10,486 nt of DNA from Nitrosarchaeum sp. (GCA_013140415.1 JABFSW010000112.1:1-10486), one strand, 5' to 3'; positions 1 through 5,491 are shown, counted from the first letter of the stretch. The notes: generated by a model from the sequence alone, not told the origin. Made by a program: numbers and translations.

Positions 1-1104
1 ATATGTCGTGATCTTTGGAGTTAGTGTGCGACAAAATGCACCGTCTCTTTTTCCAACTCTTATAGATGAATCAACATGTTTTTCATTGAATACTTTTTTG
101 GCAAGCTCTTCTAATTTTGGGCTAAATCTTCTTAGTGAATCAAAAACAAGTCTGACTGATTTGTCGTATTGGTAGTTTTTTTCTTTTATGTTGGCTGCTG
201 CTGGGGCATATAGATCATACCTGCATAATTTTTTCATTTTTAGCATTTTTGCTTTTTGTATAAAGAATTTTTGAAATACTGGGGAATTTCTCCTACATAC
301 TGTAAGAAGTGATTCTATGGTTTTGTCATCTATATTGTTTCCAATATTTCTCATTGAAATCGGAGATTTGTAGCCTCTAATTTCAATTCCCTCGTCTTTC
401 CAATTCAAAACAATGTTTTGGTAAATTTCTCCTATCACACCTTTGTTTTCTGTGTATTTTGTTAGGATTGTCTTGTATGCTGTTTCTCTAATTTTTGGAT
501 TTACACTCCTTATGTAATTTGTAATTTCTTCACGTGTCATCTTTTTTGTTTTACCACCCACATTCATTTTGTACTCATATGCACTAGTCATCTTGTCGTA
601 TAGTTTTACTAGAGCAGAAATTCCTGTAACATCCAAAGTGTTGATAATTTTTTCTTCAGGTTCAGAAAGCGCATATTTGGCAAATAGTCTTTTATGACTA
701 AGATACTCTGCAAGTTCGCCTGAATCTTTAATCAATCTTTTTGCATTTTTGTCATCTACTTGAATTTTCCACCATAAATCAAAAAATAAAATTTTATTGG
801 AAATCTCTGATCCCAACTTTGACATTCTTGTCATAAGAGATGTTGCCTCATCTGATTGTGTATCTGCAGAATAGGATAGTGATGCATATCCTCCAATTTT
901 ACTCATTTTTTCAGAAATTTCTTCAACTTCATGTAAAATATCCATAAATTTTTTTGATGACATTTTAGGTTCTAGTTTTAATTTTATCTTTTCAAATTTT
1001 TTAGCCAATGCTTCTAAATCTCTAATTTGTTTTTGAAATGCAGGACTCTTTGGATCTTTTGCTAGCTCTGATAGATCCCATTTATCAAGTTTATACTCTG
1101 ACAT
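1..1104 (-). CDS. pepF: Oligoendopeptidase F (peptidase family M3B), N-terminal part, cut by left window edge
   Basis: A cytoplasmic zinc metallopeptidase that cleaves short peptides. The reading frame is open from the ATG at 1104 to base 1, giving 368 codons with no stop; the family usually has about 600 residues, so the catalytic HExxH region and the C-terminus lie outside the window. Recognition rests on the N-terminal WDLSEL, a helical N-terminal domain, the block ALSEPEEKI with DVTG just after it (about residues 145-160) typical of the oligopeptidase F domain, DLYAP at 297-301, and GAFC at 355-358, which in relatives lies a little before the zinc motif. The ATG start is supported by the WDLSEL just behind it and an A/T-rich TATA-like element about 26 bases upstream. 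The gene follows ppa on the same strand after 62 bases. Metal binding itself cannot be verified here; the family call is from remembered motifs. Confidence 0.85.
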   Translation of the reverse strand, partial: MSEYKLDKWDLSELAKDPKSPAFQKQIRDLEALAKKFEKIKLKLEPKMSSKKFMDILHEVEEISEKMSKIGGYASLSYSADTQSDEATSLMTRMSKLGSEISNKILFFDLWWKIQVDDKNAKRLIKDSGELAEYLSHKRLFAKYALSEPEEKIINTLDVTGISALVKLYDKMTSAYEYKMNVGGKTKKMTREEITNYIRSVNPKIRETAYKTILTKYTENKGVIGEIYQNIVLNWKDEGIEIRGYKSPISMRNIGNNIDDKTIESLLTVCRRNSPVFQKFFIQKAKMLKMKKLCRYDLYAPAAANIKEKNYQYDKSVRLVFDSLRRFSPKLEELAKKVFNEKHVDSSIRVGKRDGAFCRTLTPKITTY

Positions 1105-1124
1105 ATGTCTGTCTTATTTTGTAA

Positions 1125-1137
1125 CTATTAAAAAATG
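1125..1137 (-). promoter_or_regulatory. Candidate TATA box for pepF (or oligo-T terminator of ppa)
   Basis: Read on the minus strand this is CATTTTTTAATAG, centred about 26 bases before the pepF start codon, which would place transcription initiation at or next to the ATG. The same T6 run lies about 30 bases after the ppa stop codon and could equally be an archaeal oligo-T termination signal; the two roles are not exclusive. A second A/T-rich element (1147-1160) could be an alternative promoter with a longer leader. Confidence 0.35.
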
Positions 1138-1166
1138 CATCATTGGTTTAATTAAATACTCAAATC

Positions 1167-1706
1167 CTAGTATTTTTTCAATGTGTCTTTGTATCTTTTG
1201 ACAGCTTCTACTATGATTCCTTTTGCTTCTTTGGATCCTTTCCATCCTAAAATCTCCACTTTTTTCCCTTCCAAATCTTTGTAAACTTGGAAAAAATGAG
1301 CAATCTCTGAGCGGTAGTGATCTTCAATATTTGTAATGTCTACAGTGTGAAGATATCTGGGATCATTTGTTGAAACACAAATAATTTTGTCATCTGATTT
1401 TCCATCGTCTTTCATTTGTAATAATCCAATTGGTCTTGCCTCAATTAGTATTCCTGGATATGTGGGATTTGTTACAAGTACTAGTGCATCAAGTGGGTCT
1501 CCATCATCAGATAGTGTCTGAGGAATAAGACCATAGTCTCCTGGATAATGAAATGGTGAAAACAATACTCTGTCTAGTTTTATCATATTGTGTTTTTTAT
1601 CATATTCATATTTGTTCATTGATCCTTTTGGAATTTCTACTATCACATTGATTATCTCTGGAATATCTACGCCTGTTTCTATGTCATGCCAAAAATTTTT
1701 ACTCAT
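1167..1706 (-). CDS. ppa: Soluble inorganic pyrophosphatase (class I)
   Basis: Hydrolyses pyrophosphate from biosynthesis (for example tRNA aminoacylation and nucleic acid synthesis) to two phosphates in the cytoplasm, with Mg2+. The 179-residue length is normal for archaeal class I enzymes. The family signature DGDPLD is at residues 68-73, giving metal-binding Asp68, Asp70 and Asp73; Glu24, Lys32, Glu34 and Arg46 match the active-site residues known in the E. coli enzyme (E20, K29, E31, R43), and Asp100/Asp105 match its second acidic pair. There is no signal peptide or membrane segment. The ATG at 1706 gives a full-length N-terminus; no clear Shine-Dalgarno precedes it. It lies 73 bases after the tRNA-Val gene and upstream of pepF, all on the minus strand, but its own TATA-like elements suggest separate transcription. 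Confidence 0.97.
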   Translation of the reverse strand: MSKNFWHDIETGVDIPEIINVIVEIPKGSMNKYEYDKKHNMIKLDRVLFSPFHYPGDYGLIPQTLSDDGDPLDALVLVTNPTYPGILIEARPIGLLQMKDDGKSDDKIICVSTNDPRYLHTVDITNIEDHYRSEIAHFFQVYKDLEGKKVEILGWKGSKEAKGIIVEAVKRYKDTLKKY

Positions 1707-1752
1707 ATTCTAGATCTAAAAACGATATAATCTGTATATGAATTTGACATTT

Positions 1753-1760
1753 TTTATAAA
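1753..1760 (-). promoter_or_regulatory. Candidate TATA box for ppa
   Basis: A perfect TTTATAAA palindrome about 50 bases before the ppa start, which would give a leader of about 20-25 bases. Weaker TATA-like stretches at 1724-1730 and 1733-1741 are closer and would suit a leaderless mRNA, so the exact start of transcription is uncertain. Confidence 0.45.
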
Positions 1761-1779
1761 TTTGTCCCATGATGGTAGG

Positions 1780-1870
1780 TGGACCGGATGGGATTTGAAC
1801 CCACGACCTTTGCGGGAATATTTCCTTACGCAGTGTGAGTGCGTCATCCTAACCACTAGACAACCGGTCC
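1780..1870 (-). tRNA. tRNA-Val, anticodon CAC, with an 18-base non-canonical intron
   Basis: Reads GUG codons. On the minus strand the acceptor strands GGACCGG and CCGGTCC pair perfectly, followed by discriminator A73 (1780). The next bases are CCT, so CCA is not fully encoded and must be added. The D arm has U8, A14, G15, G18G19 and A21; the anticodon stem ACGCA/TGCGT is perfect around loop CTCACAC, with anticodon CAC at 1835-1837. The T arm is GTGGG/CCCAT around TTCAAAT. Between anticodon stem and T stem are 23 bases instead of 5. Removing 18 bases (1809-1826) leaves variable loop AGGTC, restores the G15-C48 pair and gives a standard 73-base tRNA. A35, C36 and A73 are the expected valine identity bases. 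There is no intron at the usual 37/38 site. Confidence 0.95.
1809..1826 (-). other. tRNA intron at position 44/45 with bulge-helix-bulge motif
   Basis: The minus-strand order is exon TGCG, bulge TA^A, intron stem GGAA, loop ATA, stem TTCC, then CGCA, bulge AA^G, then exon GTC. TGCG and CGCA form the 4-bp central helix, each flanked by a 3-base bulge cut after its second base, exactly as the archaeal tRNA-splicing endonuclease requires. The excised piece is 18 bases. The outer helix is only about 2 bp (AC with GT), so this is a relaxed motif of the type known at non-canonical sites. The central helix uses bases 39-42, so it is exclusive with the anticodon stem in the precursor. Confidence 0.85.
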
Positions 1871-1914
1871 AACAAAGTTACAAAACAAGCATCTTTTTTG
1901 TCTTTAGGTTTTCA

Positions 1915-1922
1915 TTTTATAT
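1915..1922. promoter_or_regulatory. TATA-like box, possibly shared by tRNA-Val (minus) and the 82-residue protein gene (plus)
   Basis: TTTTATAT on the plus strand, ATATAAAA on the minus strand. It is centred about 48 bases from both the tRNA 5' end (1870) and the GTG start of the plus-strand gene (1967). With the usual 25-27 base spacing this gives leaders of about 22 bases on each side. It is the only strong TATA-like element in the 96-base gap. Confidence 0.45.
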
Positions 1923-1966
1923 CATGATAACCTTGACTTTTTCTACTAAAAATCCAAAAATCAAAT

Positions 1967-2215
1967 GTGTCTTTACATGAATTTGATGCACTAACTCAAA
2001 AAATGCAATTGGCATTTGATTATGCAACAAATTTAGGCCAATACACTGAAGCTGCCAAAATACTTTATCAAATGAATGACCAGTTACCTGATGACTTGCA
2101 GCTAGGTCTTGAGGAATTAGAAAATGAAAGTGCCGTAAGATTATTTATATCCAAATATCAACCAAAAATAAAATCTGCAATTGTTGAATATAGGCAAAGA
2201 TTGATGAATTTCTAA
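1967..2215 (+). CDS. Uncharacterised small protein (82 residues)
   Basis: I do not recognise this protein. The frame begins with GTG at 1967; the upstream stop in frame is at 1934, no ATG lies between, and the next in-frame ATG is codon 13, so GTG is the best start. No Shine-Dalgarno is visible. The product is soluble, without cysteines, signal peptide or membrane segment, and looks largely helical: one helix-forming stretch around residues 4-36, a turn near the PDD at 41-43, and two more to the end, with acidic residues in the middle and basic ones in the last third. The amino-acid makeup looks like a real protein. It converges on rpl40e with only two bases between stop codons, and its promoter may be shared with tRNA-Val. 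A small adaptor or nucleic-acid-associated role would be a guess. Confidence 0.72.
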   Translation: MSLHEFDALTQKMQLAFDYATNLGQYTEAAKILYQMNDQLPDDLQLGLEELENESAVRLFISKYQPKIKSAIVEYRQRLMNF

Positions 2216-2217
2216 TT

Positions 2218-2385
2218 CTACTTTTTGACGCCGAGATTTCTGTTCTTTAGTCTCAAGTATGGATTTCTGCATTTTCTGCATCTGGTTGCATTGATATCGT
2301 TTCTGCATCCACAGTTAAAGCATATTCTCATAACTAGACGAGCAGTTTGTGCAATGCGTTTTTTCTCCGGATCAGTAATAGGCAT
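2218..2385 (-). CDS. rpl40e: Ribosomal protein L40e
   Basis: A 55-residue zinc-ribbon protein of the archaeal and eukaryotic large ribosomal subunit (in eukaryotes it is made as a ubiquitin fusion; here it stands alone). The protein starts MPITDPEKKRIA and ends NRNLGVKK, both characteristic of archaeal L40e. Zinc ligands are Cys22, Cys25, Cys36 and Cys39 (CxxC, ten residues, CxxC); there is an additional Cys27. It is strongly basic. The ATG at 2385 is preceded by AAGGAG with a 7-base spacer, the clearest Shine-Dalgarno in the window. It lies 30 bases after sucD on the same strand and is probably the last gene of the sucCD transcript, translated independently through its own ribosome binding site. 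Its stop codon faces that of the plus-strand 82-residue gene. Confidence 0.96.
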   Translation of the reverse strand: MPITDPEKKRIAQTARLVMRICFNCGCRNDINATRCRKCRNPYLRLKNRNLGVKK

Positions 2386-2392
2386 TAATTTT

Positions 2393-2398
2393 CTCCTT
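2393..2398 (-). promoter_or_regulatory. Shine-Dalgarno of rpl40e
   Basis: AAGGAG on the minus strand, 7 bases before the ATG at 2385, complementary to the conserved CCUCC 3' tail of archaeal 16S rRNA. It fixes the start of this very short gene and sits in the 30-base gap after sucD. Confidence 0.85.
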
Positions 2399-2415
2399 AA
2401 TCTCTCTCTTTTATT

Positions 2416-3333
2416 CTAATCGGATTGTTGCATTTTTCCTGCTAGTAATACTGGTACTTGTGAAGGTCTCTTTGCTACTGGTATGTTTGCCTTGTTAAAC
2501 ATAGACACCTTGGATTCTGCAGAGCCATACGTTCCCATTACTATAGCTCCTGCATGACCCATTCTCTTTTCTTTTGGTGCTGATCTTCCTGCAATGTATG
2601 CAACAGTTGGTTTTTTGAATCCGATATCAATTATCCGTTGAGCCAAAATTTCTTCTGAATCTCCACCAATTTCTCCTACTATTACCAATCCTTCCAAGTC
2701 TGGAATGTCCTTGATCATGTCAAATGCATCAATCATTCGTGTACCATTAATTGGATCTCCTCCAATTCCTATTGTTATTGACTGCCCAAATCCTGCATTT
2801 GTTAGTGCATCTGCAATCTCATAAAGTAATGTGCCACTTTTTGATAACACTGCAATATTTCCTGCCTTAAATGGCATGGGCGGCATAATTCCTATTTTTA
2901 TTAATTCTGGAATCATTATTCCTGGAGTGTTTGGCCCAATGATTATGGCGCCTTTTTTGTTTGCTAAATCCAAAACTTCCATCGTATCTCTGATTGGAAC
3001 ATGTTCTGGTATTGCTACTAGTAGTTTAATTCCTGCTTCAAGTGCTTCTTTTGCAGCTCCCAAAAAGAATTTTGCTGGCACAAAAATAATTGAAATTTTT
3101 GCACCACTTGCATCTACTGCTTCTTTGACTGTATTGTAAATTGGAACTTTGCCTTCAAATTTCTGACCTCCTTTTCCTGGAGTAACACCTGCAATGATAT
3201 TTGTCCCATATGCCATCATGTTTCTTGCATGCACTGATCCATATGCCCCTGTGATTCCCTGAACAATTACGCCTTTTTTCTTGTAATCTGAGTCTTCTGG
3301 GGTTCCTCTTAATAGTTTGAAAATATCTGTCAT
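2416..3333 (-). CDS. sucD: Succinate-CoA ligase (ADP-forming), alpha subunit
   Basis: Alpha subunit of succinyl-CoA synthetase, interconverting succinyl-CoA + ADP + Pi with succinate + CoA + ATP in the cytoplasm. At 305 residues it is close to the usual 290. The N-terminal CoA-binding Rossmann part shows VQGITGAYG (24-32) and GPNTPG (133-138); SKSGTLLYE (164-172) follows, and the ligase part holds GEIGGDSEE (220-228) and RMGHAGA (257-263), where His260 is the residue phosphorylated during catalysis. The Thr in GPNTPG replaces the Cys of E. coli, a substitution I believe is common in archaea. The start ATG at 3333 overlaps the sucC stop by four bases (ATGA), which implies translational coupling. 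In ammonia-oxidising archaea the enzyme would link the TCA reactions with the succinyl-CoA of the 3-hydroxypropionate/4-hydroxybutyrate cycle; that role is inferred. Confidence 0.96.
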   Translation of the reverse strand: MTDIFKLLRGTPEDSDYKKKGVIVQGITGAYGSVHARNMMAYGTNIIAGVTPGKGGQKFEGKVPIYNTVKEAVDASGAKISIIFVPAKFFLGAAKEALEAGIKLLVAIPEHVPIRDTMEVLDLANKKGAIIIGPNTPGIMIPELIKIGIMPPMPFKAGNIAVLSKSGTLLYEIADALTNAGFGQSITIGIGGDPINGTRMIDAFDMIKDIPDLEGLVIVGEIGGDSEEILAQRIIDIGFKKPTVAYIAGRSAPKEKRMGHAGAIVMGTYGSAESKVSMFNKANIPVAKRPSQVPVLLAGKMQQSD

Positions 3334-4436
3334 TTTTTAATCCCCATGACTGATGCATTAATTGCCTCTTCTACTGAATCATAAATTTTGGTTCTGGAAT
3401 CTTTTAGCATCTCTTTTGCCTTTTCAGATTCAGTGCCTTTTAGTCTTGCAAATACCGGAAGATTGATCAGCTTATCGTCATATGCTTTTAGAAATGCTTC
3501 TGCAACTACAGTTGTTTTTACAATTCCTCCATACAGGTTAACCAAAATTCCTTTGACTCTATTCATTTTGCTAATCAAAGTAAGTGCTTCATAAACTGAT
3601 TCAGTTGTTGCTCCTCCTCCGACATCTAAGAAACATGCTGGCTTGCCACCGTTATCTGATAACATGTCCAGTGTGGACATTACCAGTCCTGCACCATTTC
3701 CAACAACTGCAATATTTCCGTCTAATTCTACTAGTGAAAATCCACTTTTTTCTGCTCTTTCTTCAATCTCTGTTTTTTCCTGATATTTTTGTAATTCATC
3801 GTGTCTAAAATTACCATTATCATCTGTTACAAATTTTCCATCCAGTGCCATCAGAGAACCGTCCTGCATAATTGCAAGTGGGTTTATTTCTGCCAATTCA
3901 GCTTCTTTTTCAACTGTGAGTTTTGCTAGTTTTTGTAAAATGTCTACAAAGTCATCTGCTGCTCTTCCCTCCAGTTTCATCTCTTTTGCAACATCTCTTG
4001 CAACTTGTTCTGAAACATTTCCAAGACCGACTTCTTTTATAATTTGATTTTTAACTGATTCAATTTCAACTCCTCCCTCAGGTGATGCAATAATTGTATA
4101 GCATCTTTTTGAACGATTCAAAAATAATGACAAATACAACTCTTTTTTGATATCAGCCATCTTTTCCAGCAAAATTGCTCGTGCCTTTTCTCCTTTGATT
4201 GTTAACCCTAACACTTGAGGATACTTTAGCTCAAATTCATCGTCATTTTGACATTTTTGAATGCCTCCAGCTTTTCCTCTACCCCCTACTGGAACCTGAA
4301 TTTTAATCACAAATGGATAGCCTAGCTCTTTTGCATGTTTTCTCCCTTCTTCAATAGTAGTTGATGCCTTGCTTGGGAGAAGATTAATTCCGTATTCTCT
4401 GAATAATTCTTTTGCCTGAAACTCTAGTAAACGCAT
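3330..4436 (-). CDS. sucC: Succinate-CoA ligase (ADP-forming), beta subunit
   Basis: Nucleotide-binding beta subunit partnering SucD. The 368 residues begin with an ATP-grasp domain: VGGRGKAGGI (50-59) is the phosphate-binding loop, Glu183 and Asn185 in ELAEINPL and Asp199 are the expected Mg-binding residues. The C-terminal CoA-ligase domain has VGNGAGLVMSTLD (245-257), FLDVGGGAT (269-277), LVNLYGGIVK (298-307) and ARLKGTESEKA (330-340), all matching conserved segments of E. coli SucC (388 residues). The ATG at 4436 gives a standard MRLLEFQAKELF N-terminus. No Shine-Dalgarno is seen, while a TATA-like element lies about 30 bases upstream, so the mRNA probably has little or no leader. It starts a sucC-sucD-rpl40e cluster, 40 bases after the 109-residue gene. 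Nucleotide preference (ADP or GDP) cannot be settled by eye. Confidence 0.96.
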   Translation of the reverse strand: MRLLEFQAKELFREYGINLLPSKASTTIEEGRKHAKELGYPFVIKIQVPVGGRGKAGGIQKCQNDDEFELKYPQVLGLTIKGEKARAILLEKMADIKKELYLSLFLNRSKRCYTIIASPEGGVEIESVKNQIIKEVGLGNVSEQVARDVAKEMKLEGRAADDFVDILQKLAKLTVEKEAELAEINPLAIMQDGSLMALDGKFVTDDNGNFRHDELQKYQEKTEIEERAEKSGFSLVELDGNIAVVGNGAGLVMSTLDMLSDNGGKPACFLDVGGGATTESVYEALTLISKMNRVKGILVNLYGGIVKTTVVAEAFLKAYDDKLINLPVFARLKGTESEKAKEMLKDSRTKIYDSVEEAINASVMGIKK

Positions 4437-4459
4437 GCAAAAGCCATCAATTTTACGAT

Positions 4460-4473
4460 CTTTATTAATTATG
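4460..4473 (-). promoter_or_regulatory. Candidate TATA box for the sucCD-rpl40e cluster
   Basis: CATAATTAATAAAG on the minus strand, centred about 30 bases before the sucC ATG, within the 40-base gap after the 109-residue gene. The position predicts a transcript starting within a few bases of the start codon. Read-through from the upstream gene remains possible. Confidence 0.45.
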
Positions 4474-4476
4474 ATG

Positions 4477-4806
4477 TTAATTTATCTGCGCTTCAAGAAA
4501 ATCAATTACTTGCAAAAATCGATCTCGGCTTTTTCTTAGCAATTCTTGTGGAAATTCTGAAACTGTAAAAACAAATTGTTGATGAAAACTTGGAACGAGT
4601 ACTCCTCCTGATGTAACTAATTGTTCAATCACATAATCTTTAACAAGTGTACATACAATTTCTTCATAGGACTCTTCTTCTTCTTCTAATGTTTGTCTAT
4701 ACAGTACAATTGGTTTGTTGGTCTTTGCAACAATCTCTGAGCCCTTTTTTAACAGATCTGTTAGATGCTGAATTTGCCAAGCATCAAGACTAATCTGTTT
4801 TACCAT
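4477..4806 (-). CDS. Uncharacterised conserved-looking protein (109 residues)
   Basis: I do not recognise a family. The ATG start at 4806 has a TATA-like element 26 bases upstream and no Shine-Dalgarno, as expected for a leaderless archaeal mRNA. The protein is soluble, with no signal peptide or membrane helix and a single cysteine (Cys52). Visible parts are an N-terminal helix (about 6-26), a strand-like KPIVLYR (31-37), an acidic run with five consecutive Glu (41-45), strand-like EIVCTLV and GGVLVPS, a QQFVFTV strand (76-82), and a C-terminal amphipathic helix RKSRDRFLQVIDFLEAQ. The alternating strands between terminal helices suggest a small alpha/beta or regulatory fold, which is inference only. 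It sits 40 bases before sucC on the same strand, so it may be co-expressed with sucCD at times, but sucC has its own promoter candidate. Confidence 0.8.
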   Translation of the reverse strand: MVKQISLDAWQIQHLTDLLKKGSEIVAKTNKPIVLYRQTLEEEEESYEEIVCTLVKDYVIEQLVTSGGVLVPSFHQQFVFTVSEFPQELLRKSRDRFLQVIDFLEAQIN

Positions 4807-4826
4807 ACAATCATTACACGTTTTTT

Positions 4827-4838
4827 CTATTTATTATG
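4827..4838 (-). promoter_or_regulatory. Candidate TATA box for the 109-residue protein gene
   Basis: CATAATAAATAG on the minus strand, centred 26 bases before the ATG at 4806, which predicts transcription starting at the start codon. Short overlapping palindromes (4845-4862) lie just upstream. Confidence 0.5.
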
Positions 4839-4844
4839 CCTGAT

Positions 4845-4862
4845 TAGCTAAAAGCTAGCTAG
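4845..4862. repeat. Short overlapping palindromes upstream of the 109-residue gene promoter
   Basis: TAGCT-AAA-AGCTA (4845-4857) overlaps the palindromes AGCTAGCT (4853-4860) and CTAGCTAG (4855-4862). They lie 7-24 bases upstream of the TATA candidate, where an archaeal activator or repressor dimer could bind, and downstream of the ferritin gene. The units are short and could be chance in AT-rich DNA. Confidence 0.35.
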
Positions 4863-4877
4863 TTGGTTCATTTTTAA

Positions 4878-4892
4878 TTAAAAGAAAAGAAT
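4878..4892 (-). terminator. Candidate oligo-T terminator of the Dps-like gene
   Basis: Read on the minus strand, about 12 bases after the stop codon at 4904-4906 there is a T-rich run, CATTCTTTTCTTTTAATT (4877-4894). T-rich tracts without a strong hairpin are typical archaeal termination signals. The assignment is positional only. Confidence 0.45.
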
Positions 4893-4903
4893 GTGATCTG
4901 GCT

Positions 4904-5491
4904 TTATGCCATATCAAGTGCTCTAGAATGTTTTCTGGTATGTGGTCTTTCTCCAGAGTATTTTCTTCTCATATGTCCTGATGGTCTTCCATAGATTAAT
5001 TCTAGGAACCATGACTCGTGTTCGATCTCTTCTGCCAAAATATCTTTTGCAATATCATATGTTGTGGGGTCTTTTCCAAAAGTTATCTTACAGACTTTAT
5101 CCCAGTTGACAATTGCACCTTGTTCGGCTTTGAGACATTTTTCTAGTATTGCCTTGTGATCTGTTGGATTTGCCGGAAGCTGTAAGAACTCACATCCTGA
5201 CATTTTGATGAATTCTATTGCGTCATTTGGAAGAGCGCCTCCCAATTGGTATATTCTCTCAAGACATGCCTCAAAGTGGCTAAGATCTTCTAATCTAGCG
5301 TCCTCGATAATTCCTTTGAGCCCTTCTCCTTCCAAGCCTGTACAATGTGCTCTCAAATTGGTGAAATAGTAGTAGGCAGTAAATTCTACTGAAGCGTTCT
5401 GAATCAATAGTTTTTTTAATTCCTCTACATCCAAACCATTTTGTTTTAGAACATTGATTCCAACAACAGTTGGTATTTTTGATTCAGTCAT
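4904..5491 (-). CDS. Dps-like ferritin-family protein (DPSL)
   Basis: A four-helix-bundle ferritin-like protein, 195 residues, most like the archaeal Dps-like group, which forms hollow shells that oxidise and store iron while consuming peroxide. Candidate di-iron ligands are Glu36 on helix A, Glu68/Asp69 with His72 on helix B, Glu124 on helix C, and Glu155 with His158 (ExxH) on helix D. There are five cysteines (50, 75, 100, 119, 134); DPSL proteins carry a conserved pair near the metal site, and Cys100 plus Cys119 are the likely candidates. After the bundle, residues 169-195 form a tail rich in Arg, Lys and His that could contact DNA or line the shell. The ATG at 5491 has an A/T-rich promoter-like element about 26 bases upstream and no Shine-Dalgarno. 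It stands alone between ileS and the 109-residue gene. Bacterioferritin or rubrerythrin are less likely because no heme or rubredoxin motif is seen. Confidence 0.85.
   Translation of the reverse strand: MTESKIPTVVGINVLKQNGLDVEELKKLLIQNASVEFTAYYYFTNLRAHCTGLEGEGLKGIIEDARLEDLSHFEACLERIYQLGGALPNDAIEFIKMSGCEFLQLPANPTDHKAILEKCLKAEQGAIVNWDKVCKITFGKDPTTYDIAKDILAEEIEHESWFLELIYGRPSGHMRRKYSGERPHTRKHSRALDMA

Noticed and set aside
1809..1826. The 18 extra bases read as a long (type II) variable arm of tRNA-Leu or tRNA-Ser, since they contain a GGAA/TTCC hairpin.
   Set aside because: The anticodon is CAC (valine, a class I tRNA), the valine identity bases are present, and removal at the bulge-helix-bulge sites gives a normal 5-base variable loop with the G15-C48 pair restored.
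1738..1980. 80-codon plus-strand open frame covering the tRNA region.
   Set aside because: It runs antisense through the tRNA-Val gene and its translation looks like non-coding sequence.
1965..1994. Nine-codon ATG frame overlapping the GTG start of the 82-residue protein, as a possible regulatory leader peptide.
   Set aside because: It is too short to separate from chance, has no ribosome binding site and no recognisable attenuation structure.
2225..2419. 64-codon plus-strand open frame.
   Set aside because: It is antisense to rpl40e, which is recognisable by its zinc cysteines and Shine-Dalgarno; the predicted peptide is a low-complexity Leu/Phe-rich shadow.
2831..3139. 102-codon plus-strand open frame, and a similar minus-strand frame at 3155-3358.
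   Set aside because: Both lie inside the well-supported sucD gene in other frames and show no protein-like motifs.
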